From NCBI GenBank assembly GCA_037042185.1, contig JAXQJY010000029.1:1240001-1304000 (forward strand): DNA of 64,000 bases. The letters run 5' to 3'. Positions within the stretch are counted from its first letter, which is position 1. Each line of letters begins with the position of its first letter. The translations under genes and the position numbers were made by a program. The DNA is from Sordariomycetes sp. S80-01Y. Taxonomy: Eukaryota; Ascomycota; Sordariomycetes. This document shows, piece after piece, positions 55,659 to 64,000 of the stretch. The notes beneath the pieces were generated by a model. That model was not told where the DNA came from and did no database searches. It was given only the letters and a program-made list of their open reading frames with translations.

Positions 55659-58600
55659 TTCTGTTGATATGCCCGCCTTGAAGAAGTTAGTACAACTTGT
55701 CAAAGGGCCTGTGGGCACGGCGAAATTTTAGGGGATCGCGCAGTCTATGCACGTCGCATGCGCCAGGCGGGGCTCACCATATCGGAGGCTCTGATTGTCG
55801 AAAGGGAGTTGAATGATGGGCCGGATTGAACTCGTCGGAGCGTCCGTCAAGAAGAAAGTTCAGGCCAAGGGGAAAAAAGATCTAACGGTCGCCGGCGTCG
55901 ATGAAGGCCGCGTTGAGTGGAGGGCGTTGACCAGCTCCGTCGAGGATCCCAAGTACAGACTCAGACTCCAGATACCTGAGATCCCATCTGCAGACCTTCT
56001 TCCCAATTGCCTCAGGGGATGGCAATCTATGCCACTAGCAGCGCGTCGACGTTCATGTGTCGTCGTATCGCAGTGTCGTCGCGTTCAATCTGCTGGGGGG
56101 GATCGGAGGGACAGCGGGAGGCAGAAAGTAAGGATATGAGCTCGAGGATTGAGCGGTCGAGAATGTCGAGTCAAGGGGAGGGAATAATGAACTGGATGCG
56201 CTGCAGACGCCGACCACCAGTGGACAGGGCAGCAGGAGGTGGGCGCTGGCAGTCACAGAGGGGAGCGGTACAGTAAGACTCGTGGGTGGGAGGCGCTGGG
56301 GGGGGTCACCCAGCGGCCGTCGCTAGGGGCCGTTAGCAGGAAGAGGGTACAGTGCGGTAGCCGCAAGTACTCGGGGTGCGGTACGCTAACAGGCGGAATC
56401 GAGGCCGGATCACTCCAGCCGTTGGACCAGGTTCAGCGTCAGTCTACGTCCAGTACGAGCACTGCATTGGAGGCTAGCATCAGGGAATAGTGCTGGAAAC
56501 AGAGGTGAGTACGTGGCTTCGCGCTTCGTGCTTCGTGGTTACGTGCAGCCGACGGGGGGCTGAAATATTCATCGATGCACTTCCCACCGCGGACCCGCAA
56601 CTCCCGCTGCTACGGCGCAGGGTGAGACGACCGATTGGACAGGGCTTTTCCTCCGAGGGACTAAACAGTCCAGAAACAGTGATAAATTCATGACATAAAA
56701 AAACGGGACTGACAATGGAAGGCTGGACCGGGTGGAATGCGACTCGATCGTGACTGTCCACCTCATGATTCAAGCATCAATTTTGACTACCGAGGCGCAT
56801 CCAAAGTCAGGCGTAGCGGCCGCAGTGACCACCCTCTCTTCGCCATGACCCAGAATATGACCACTGCAAGTTATCGCCGACTCGCGACCGAAGCACTGAC
56901 GCGGGCTGGACTGCGCTGTGAGGAGGCCCGCCTCAGCCCTGAAGCACTGGAGACAAAAGGCCCTGTGGGAACTTTCCGCCCCAGTGTCCGGAGACACTAA
57001 CAACGGGCTACAGGGCGTGTCGTGTCTCCAATTGGCAATCCGACGACTTCCAGGATGCGACCAGCGGCTGGGATTGGGATTGGGATTATTGGGATTGGGG
57101 GTTGTGCCATTCCTCCTCCAGCAGCCGCTTCTGATCGTTGCGCATGACATGCAACCACCAGCAACCGGCATCGGACTCAATACCATTATGATGGCGTCTG
57201 CTGTCGACGGCCTTTGCGTACGTATTCCATGCATCCAGCTGCTGCAGCTCGGTTGCTTGCGTTTCCGGCCATACCACGGCTTGTTCCACAAAGTGCTGAC
57301 CGCTGAGTCTCACCAAATGTTCCGCCTGAGTCTGCTACAGGGCATCTCCAGTTGTCTTGATTGTTAGGATCCTACCGAGAGTCTGCCGGAGGTACTTGTA
57401 CTCGTGGCACAGACACCCATGCTCCCCCCGGGGGCGCAGGCTTTCACCAGCCAGGAAAGATCATTCACTTCCTCTGCCGAATGCTAATTTCAAGAACGAC
57501 AGCTCTGGGTCAGGAATCATGGCAGCGCTCACCGTCATCTGAGCAGAATCAGATTACTAGATCACCGGCTGGTATTGCCTCGCAACTCAGCCGCCACTAT
57601 CGCAAGCCATCAACACCATCTTCAACAATGATATCATTAGCGGTGCTTTCAAGGTGACTGCAGAGGGCCCCTTAAAAGCAACGCGTAAAGGGGAGGCCGC
57701 CACTTGCGGGGAAGGGCTCAAAAGGCCGAAGCGCGAGACTCTGTCCGTGTAATCTAGCTCTTTTCGCCAGTTATCTACGTGGAAAGCCCCAGGAGGGTTC
57801 CCAGGCCTCGACGCTACTGGCTCGCTACCAATGCTTGGAGGCTACCCGCTTGCCGGGTTATCCGATCAGGTACGTCGAAGGAATGGCCGATTTGGATTCC
57901 GTGGCGCTGCAAGCCGTGGACAACCATGGATGGTTGTGTGCAAAGCCGCCCACGCCACTCTCTACTGTAGATGCCAGGCAGTCTCTCCTTTCACTTTCAC
58001 TTTGGACTGCCGGCCGAGAGCGGGTGCGGTTGAGATGGTTTGAGTAACGCCCCTCCCCATTCCTGGCTGCCGCAAGTCAAGGTTACTTAGGCCCATCTGG
58101 AACCACATGGTCGGAGACTGTCCGCGCTGACAGCAGTCGCGCTCTCCGTAGATTTGAGTTTTTGAGTTTGCCCCAAAGGGCTGATGACGATGTTCCAGGC
58201 TAATAAATTAGAGTAGACGATTGAGTCAATGGGGTGTCACGCTTAATTCGCAGGGTCGCATCCAGTCTGATATGTCGCTGATCTTGAGATGTTTCGCGGG
58301 TGGGAGAGACCGTAGCTCGGCCTCGCATCGGAGGTTTAGATAGATCGCCTGGCCTGCGTCATTCTCGATTCCACCGACCCGACAGTCGCATTTCTCAACG
58401 AATCCCTTGGAGATGAAAGGTCTGACTGGTCATGATGCACCAAGTACGATATTCGAAGGTAACACTTGGTGAGACCAGCCAGCGGACGGCTTAGACGGAA
58501 AACCTCCGGGGCGGAATCCGGACTTGGCACCAGCGGCCCCGTCACACCTTAAACGCGACTTTCGGATCGTGGCAAAAGCATGGCAATCGAAGCGTTTGCT

Positions 58601-58916
58601 TGTATTGCATGGGGCTATTAGCTGTCGCTTGCCTAACAATAGAATCACGCCAGGGATCACTCCGTCGTGGTTCATCGCCTCTCGGTCATCGCCGTCCCTC
58701 CAGATGGCCGGCCCATGATCGGTCCGTCCAGTAGAAAGCGGAACAGTGTGTCGCACACAGTAAGTACATACGAATGCCGGCGATAACGCGGGAATGACGA
58801 CCGCCTAACCCTGACTTCGCGCTTCGAGATTTTGGCACCATCGCGACTTTCCAAGATCCGAGTCCGAGCAACGACACCAGTAAACCTGCGCGCACAGCAA
58901 GGCCGCCCTTTCAGCC
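55659..58916. other. Long intergenic stretch between divergent genes
   Basis: This 3.26-kb stretch lies between the large regulator and MTO1. Open frames are many but short and featureless. It includes a GGGATT run at about 57070-57098. No gene, tRNA or transposon is supported. It may be a long promoter/leader of the regulator. Confidence 0.5.
57070..57098 (+). repeat. GGGATT short tandem run
   Basis: About four to five imperfect copies of GGGATT in non-coding DNA between the large regulator and MTO1. Confidence 0.8.
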
Positions 58917-60982
58917 ATGCGCGCAATTACTCGGCCCAAGACGGTCCGGCCGTCGTGGATGCGGCGAGGGCAGGCTCTGTCACGGCGACGCCATCTAGCC
59001 ACCGTGGCCGATGATGCGAGGTTTGCCATCCACCTCACCAGGCGCAAGGAGCTCAACTTACACATGCGAACAGACCGTATGACGTCGTAGTCATAGGAGG
59101 AGGCCACGCCGGCGCCGAAGCCTGCGCCGCAGCAGCACGATCCGGAGCCCGCACAGCGCTCATCACGCCGAGCATCGAGAACCTAGGCACCTGTTCCTGC
59201 AACCCCAGCTTTGGCGGCATCGGCAAGGGCACGATCCTGCGCGAGATCGATGCGCTGGACGGCCTGGCGGGGAGGATAATAGACAAGGCTGGCGTTCAGT
59301 TCCACCTCCTCAACCGGAAGAAGGGGCCTGCGGTATGGGGGCCACGAGCCCAGATCGATCGGGCGCTCTACAAGAAACACATGCGCGCCGAGCTGGAGAC
59401 GTACCCGAATCTATCCATCGTGCTGGACAGCGTTTCTGACATTGTGCTGGCGGAGAAGGAGACGACGGCGGAGGCTGTGGGGAAGATTGCTGGCGTTCGT
59501 CTTGAGTCCGGTCGTGTGCTGCCCACAGAGAGGGTCATCATCACGACGGGCACCTTCTTGGGCGGAGAGATCCACGTCGGACTCCAGGTCTACCCGTCGG
59601 GGCGCATGGGCGAGGCTGCCACGTTCGGCCTGAGCAAGTCCCTGAAAGACGCAGGGTTCCAACTAGGACGACTCAAGACTGGGACACCACCGAGGCTGGA
59701 CAAGAACACAATCAAGTGGGAGGGTCTGCAGTTGCAGCTTGGCGACGACCCTCCTAACCCCTTCAGCTATCTCAACGAATCAGTCGAGGTCAAAGACCAG
59801 TTGACATGTAGTTTGACCTACACTAACGACGCCACGCACGAGGTCATCCGGCAAAACCTCGATAAGACTATCCACATCCGCGAGACGGTCAAGGGGCCGC
59901 GCTACTGCCCCTCTCTCGAATCCAAGGTCATTCGCTTTCCTGAAAAGCCTAGGCATATCGTATGGCTCGAGCCGGAAGGCTTCGACAACCCCATCATATA
60001 CCCCAATGGCTTATCAATGACGATCCCGGCAGAGGGTCAAGAAGAAGCCCTTCGCACGATCCCTGGCCTCGAAGAAGTCCAAATGGTACAGGCAGGATAC
60101 GGCGTGGAATACGACTACGTTGACCCGCGCATGCTGCGCTCGACCCTGGAAACCAAGGCGATCGACGGCCTCTACCTTGCAGGTCAGATTAATGGTACAA
60201 CGGGTTACGAGGAAGCGGCCGGCCAGGGAATCATAGCCGGCATCAACGCCGGTCGCGCAGCGTCTGGCTTGCCAGGTATATCACTGTCCAGAGCCGATGG
60301 CTACATCGGCATCATGATCGATGACCTCGTCACAAAGGGCGTGAGCGAGCCATACCGCATGTTCACCTCACGTAGCGAATTCCGCATGGCAGCTCGCGCT
60401 GACAACGCGGACCTGCGCCTCACAGAAAAGGGACGAGAATGGGGCGTCGTGTCAGACAAGCGCTGGAGTGCCTTCAGCGACGAAAAGCAACAGATAACAG
60501 ACCTCACCAGGGCCCTCGAGTCCGTCAACCTTGGACAGAAAGGCTGGAGAGACCACAACATCAAGACACGCAGCGACACCAAGCGTCGCACCGGCTCCGA
60601 CATCCTGCGCATGACAGGGACGGGCCACGTCGACTTTGACGCCCTCGCCTCCGCCATCCCCGAGGTCAAGAACTTCTCTCCGCACATCCAGCAACGCGCC
60701 CGCCTCAACGTCCTGTACGCTCCCTACGTCGAGCTCCAGGAGTTCCAAAACTCGAGGTTCTCGGACGACGAAAACATGAAGCTGCCCCTGTGGCTGGATT
60801 ACGAGAACATCGCGGGACTGAGCATCGCGGAGCGGCAGGCTCTGGTTGCGACGAGACCCGAGACGATGGCGCAGGCGAGAAGGATCGAGGGTGTGACTCC
60901 TAGTGGGTGCTTGAGGCTCCTGGCGCACGTGAGGAGGCAGAGTCCAGAAAGTGAGCAAGTCGAGAGCGAGAGCTTGCCTTGA
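58917..60982 (+). CDS. MTO1: Mitochondrial tRNA uridine-34 modification enzyme MTO1 (GidA/MnmG family)
   Basis: FAD enzyme that works with the GTPase MSS1 to place the carboxymethylaminomethyl-type group on wobble uridine of mitochondrial tRNAs. Two exons (58917-59020 and 59074-60982) give 670 residues. The splice was found by frame: the Arg-rich presequence [19 protein letters not shown]...[12 protein letters not shown] joins to [18 protein letters not shown], giving the FAD-binding GGGHAG at 43-48. Further hallmarks are [49 protein letters not shown] and FTSRSEFRM. The C-terminal helical part is complete, ending [18 protein letters not shown]. Length is normal. An overlapping open frame (58832-59014) upstream also looks presequence-like but does not join in frame. 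Confidence 0.93.
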
Positions 60983-61201
60983 GGAATATGTGGGCTTTGG
61001 GGCTTCATGCATGTGTATCTGGCGGTGATCTTTCACAACGACTGGCATTGAGCGGCTAGGTCTTGTATCATAACATGTACAAAACTGAATAATAGACAAA
61101 CCAGAGTACCGACCATCTGTAGCCCCTGGAAGAATACTTTGGGCACTCACGCCCTTAACATTTTGAAATAATTTTGGATTGAATCTTTTACTACAAAGCC
61201 A

Positions 61202-62187
61202 TTACTTGGTCTTCGTCGTGGGTAATTTCGACGTTGGCTTGTTCAATATCTTTACAGCATCCTTAGTGTACACATAGCTCGCACCACTCCAGATCGTCGT
61301 AGCAGCAACAACATATCTAGTTCAATGTCAGTGGCCGTCTCTTCGTTCATTTCTATTCAAGCTGCAATCGCTCAAGGGGCACTTACTGCATGATGCTCAA
61401 GGCCGACCCCATGTCGTAGGGAATCACCGGCGCGGCCACCGTCAACCCAATTAGCCCAACCTGCAAGAACGTATTGTACTTGCTGATCTGCGTGGGGTGA
61501 ACCTCAGCGCTCGGCAGGCTGAAGTCCCAGTACCGCGTAAAGGTCTTGGGCGGAGGCAGGCTGATCCATCGGAAGTAGATGGCCGCCACGCCCAGCCCAG
61601 CATCCCGTCCGAGGATGATGGTCGCCAGCCAAACGGGCAGTGCTCCCTTGACGGCTAGACAGACCGTCAGGATTGTCATAAGAATCTTGTCCGCCATGGG
61701 GTCGATGACAGTGCCGACGACTGTTTTGCGGTTCCATTTCCGCGCTATCCATCCATCCACCAGGTCCGTGATGCCAGCGTAGGCGAAGAGGCCGGCAGCC
61801 CAGAGATTGTAGTCTTTCACGACGAGGTAGCCGACGATGGGTGCGGCGACGAGGCGGGTGAAGGTAAGGATGTTCGGCAGTGTGTAGATGTCTTCGTGGA
61901 GGACTTGGCCGTCGGGGGTGATCTTTGGCGGCTTCGATTTGGGTTCGTTGAGAGTGGGCAGCTTCTTCTCATGCAATCTTTCTCCCATCAGTAATTGTCT
62001 CTCCTAGCCTTCGAAATCCGATGACCTACCCATCCCCGGGCTTCTGCGCCTGGTTCCTCAGCCCATTAAACGTCGTGAACACACATCTCTGTCTAGCGAC
62101 CGCAGCTACAGAGTGTGGCGGGACGAGCCTCTGCAAGCTTGACGCCGGCCGAGCAAAACGACCGACCAGTCTTGCAGAACTCAGCAT
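61202..62187 (-). CDS. CRD1: Cardiolipin synthase (CDP-alcohol phosphatidyltransferase)
   Basis: Inner mitochondrial membrane enzyme that makes cardiolipin from CDP-diacylglycerol and phosphatidylglycerol. Three exons (62187-62030, 61977-61387, 61316-61202) give 287 residues. The presequence is MLSSARLVGRFARPASSLQRL. The catalytic motif D-G-x2-A-R-x8-G-x3-D-x3-D is complete at 127-149 (DGWIARKWNRKTVVGTVIDPMAD). Hydrophobic helices surround it (LTFTRLVAAPIVGYLVV, ILMTILTVCLAVKGALPVWLATIIL, VGLIGLTVAAPVI). The third exon adds a last helix and a Lys-rich tail. The splice at 61978 removes the in-frame Met of the second open frame. The family match to yeast CRD1/CLS1 is strong. Confidence 0.92.
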
Positions 62188-62646
62188 GACGCTATAAGAC
62201 CATGCTGGTTCTGTGTCTGTTAAGTGTGGAAACACGTTAGTATGGCGCGCCGTCAATTCGGGGTTCGAGGTGCGGTTGACTGCGGGAGACGGTTAAAGCG
62301 ATAAATTCGATTGGTGGGTGCGTCGGGACCGCTTGGGGAAGTTAGGTGCCGTCACAGGCAGCTTAGGGAAACGACATACAACTCCAAGCTCCACGACCCG
62401 AACCTGTAATTCAGCCAGGAAGACTAACTCTCGCACCTTCACCCGGCCCCAAGATTCATCCACGAATTCCTATATCTCTACCGCCTCGAGGCGATCGGAA
62501 CGAACCAGAACCCCTCCTCAACGGCCCAGACTATAGACTGTCGAGGAGAGCTCCAACAACGTCTGGACAATCACCTCCCGTAAATCGACAAGAACTGTCT
62601 GTGCATAAATCGGTTGTCTCCTTTAGACCGCTCAACAGTCGCCACG
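62188..62646. promoter_or_regulatory. Divergent promoter of cardiolipin synthase and Trs33-like genes
   Basis: About 460 bases between two divergent genes. The part before the plus-strand ATG is CT/CA-rich, like a fungal leader. No other gene is seen. Confidence 0.5.
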
Positions 62647-63402
62647 ATGTCCTTCGAATCCCCCATGCCGCCCTACAATTTCTCGGACCCTGGCGCAACG
62701 TTCCTCTCCTCCTCCGCCCTCGATTTCCTCCTCATTGAGCTCGTCCCCCTGGCCTACCGCGTGACAACCGACGCCTCCCCTCCAACAGCCGCTCTTTCCC
62801 CCTCTGGATCATCCGCCAAGAGGATAAGCGCCAGTGGAAGCACATCGGCAGTAAACGCGGGCACAGCAACAGCGAGCAAAGTCGAGGACGAGGAGAGCAG
62901 CGATGCCGTGCAGCATAAGCTCGAGACGACGGGATATCGCGTGGGACAGGGCCTCGTCGAGCGGTTTTCTAAGGATAGGCCGCGTTTCAATGATACATTG
63001 GATGTTATCAAGTTCCTTTGCAAGGACTTGTGGTCTTTGGTTTTCGGAAAAAACATCGACAACCTCAAGACTAACCATCGGGTGGGCTCTACATACGTGA
63101 TTGAGGGGAAGAGAGGTTAACGAGGGCCTAGGGCGTCTACGTATTAACCGACAATGCTTTCCGACCATTTTCACGCATGAGCACCGAAGCCGGGGGGCAG
63201 GCTGTTGTACGGGCTCAGCCGGTATGTCGAACCTCATTTCGGTTGGATTTCAGGACTAATTAAATTGCAGTTCCTTTGGTTCCCTTGCGGCGTAGTGAAA
63301 GGCGCTCTGTCCGCGCTTGGTATTGACGCTACTGTGCAGGCTGAAATCAACGAGCTCCCGGGCGCAGTCTTCCAGATCAAGACGAATCCAACAAAGCCAT
63401 AA
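62647..63402 (+). CDS. TRS33: TRAPP complex subunit, Trs33/TRAPPC6-like
   Basis: Small subunit of the TRAPP tethering complexes, which activate Ypt1 on Golgi membranes. Three exons (62647-63081, 63132-63221, 63271-63402) give 218 residues. The Bet3-like fold begins with FLSSSALDFLLIELVPLAYRV. An insertion rich in Ser/Ala/Thr of about 50 residues (TDASPPTAALSPSGSS...) is followed by KLETTGYRVGQGLVERFSKDRPRF, LDVIKFLCKDLWSLVFGKNIDNLKTNH, GVYVLTDNAFRPF and a C-terminal FLWFPCGVVKGALSALGI...VFQIKT. The last part holds the conserved Cys-containing strand and the closing amphipathic helix. Introns join in phase 0. The Ser/Ala insert is a feature of filamentous-fungal members. Confidence 0.92.
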
Positions 63403-63732
63403 TTGCCCCAGCTCCTCTATGTACGGATTGTGTAGCGAAATATAGCTGCTCCCCAGCGACGCCCAGCTCATTCCACCAACCGAACGAACCGCCAACGTAG
63501 GTTCATCGAAAGCAAACCAGCTTGTGTGCCGGATAAGGGTGGACGGTCGACCAACAAAGTTGTCTCCGGACGAGGGTTGACGGGGAGACATTTCACAGCC
63601 TGAGAGAAAGAGCCATCAGCACTGTGCTTCTTAATCATTTATTATGCCTAGCGTCATAGCTATGGTTCGCGCAACCAACCTCCAAGCCTCACGCTTTGCT
63701 CACGGGGTGTGCTCCGATTTTTAGGGGATGAT
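63403..63732. other. Intergenic between converging Trs33-like and malate dehydrogenase genes
   Basis: About 330 bases of 3' flanking sequence for two converging genes. No gene is seen. Confidence 0.6.
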
Positions 63733-64000
63733 TTACTTCTGAGGAGGGTTGTGGGCGAATTCAACACCCTTGCTGATGTTGCCCTTGAGGTCAGTGATGG
63801 CCTTCTCGAGGAGACCCTTCTCCTTCTCGGTGATACCCTCAAGAGGGTTCTGAGCCTTCTCGGCACCCTTGGGCTGCAAATTGTGTTAGCAGAAATCCTA
63901 ATAGCGGCCGAGGAGTAACTTACGCCGAGCTCGATGGGCACGGAGAAGAAGTCGACGCCGGTTTGCTTAGCGACAGCGTCACCACCGGGAACGCCAGGGA
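63733..64000 (-). CDS. Malate dehydrogenase, C-terminal part
   Basis: NAD-dependent malate dehydrogenase, cut by the window edge. Two exons are visible, 64000-63924 and 63873-63733, joined in phase 0 across a 50-nt intron. The readable protein is PGVPGGDAVAKQTGVDFFSVPIELG followed by PKGAEKAQNPLEGITEKEKGLLEKAITDLKGNISKGVEFAHN, the normal end of the LDH/MDH fold of mitochondrial-type enzymes. The N terminus is outside the window, so a presequence cannot be checked. Codon use is strongly biased to C-ending codons, as in highly expressed fungal genes. Confidence 0.9.

Noticed and set aside
56918-57367. Plus-strand open frame of 149 codons containing a GLGLGLLGLG run
   Set aside because: The run is the translation of the GGGATT repeat; the rest has no coding character.
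62026-62256. Minus-strand ATG-like start upstream of the cardiolipin synthase Met at 62187
   Set aside because: The extra residues do not resemble a presequence; MLSSARLVGRFARP from 62187 does.
1-64000. tRNA, 5S rRNA, transposon or CRISPR-like structures
   Set aside because: A by-eye scan for B-box-like GGTTCGAATCC patterns, inverted terminal repeats, transposase or reverse-transcriptase motifs and spaced direct repeats found none that held up. A computed search could still find weak ones.

Overview
The window looks like nuclear DNA of a filamentous ascomycete, most likely a Sordariomycete (inference). The reasons are many 46-70 nt introns with GT..AG ends and CTGAC/CTAAC-like branch sites, several Zn2Cys6 regulators, WSC-domain and siderophore-type proteins, and fungal forms of housekeeping genes. 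Exon models below were built by hand, by matching splice sites and checking that the spliced length is a multiple of three. I saw no tRNA, rRNA, CRISPR array, transposon or virus-like element.

Left part (0-9.8 kb): the 3' end of a hexose-type MFS transporter, an acidic single-pass membrane protein, a cytochrome b5/FMN alpha-hydroxy-acid dehydrogenase of the cytochrome b2 type, and an aldo-keto reductase.

Core of interest (9.9-23.7 kb): two homologous Zn2Cys6 regulators bracket an intronless Asp-box (sialidase-fold) protein, an intronless DHDPS/N-acetylneuraminate-lyase-family aldolase, a DUF427 protein, an intronless PdxA-family dehydrogenase and an anion:cation-symporter-type MFS transporter. 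PdxA and the transporter are divergent and share one promoter region. Fungi make vitamin B6 without PdxA, so this set reads as a regulated catabolic cluster, probably for a sugar acid or ulosonic acid, with enzyme genes of possible bacterial origin. It is the best candidate in the window for an undescribed system.

Middle (26.6-41 kb): a very large secreted protein joining a PQQ-like beta-propeller to four WSC domains, two genes of unknown function, a beta-class-like glutathione transferase, a regulator carrying both C2H2 and Zn2Cys6 fingers, and a secreted M14 carboxypeptidase.

Right part (41-64 kb): an NmrA-like reductase, a Cys-rich zinc-ribbon protein, a BBE-like FAD oxidase lacking the usual flavin-linking His, a siderophore-type N-acyltransferase, the mitochondrial calcium uniporter, COP9 signalosome subunit 1, a large Zn2Cys6 regulator, MTO1 (mitochondrial tRNA modification), cardiolipin synthase, a TRAPP Trs33-like subunit, and the 3' end of malate dehydrogenase. 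The stretch from 47 kb on is mostly conserved housekeeping genes. The 2-24 kb and 31-46 kb stretches are accessory in character.
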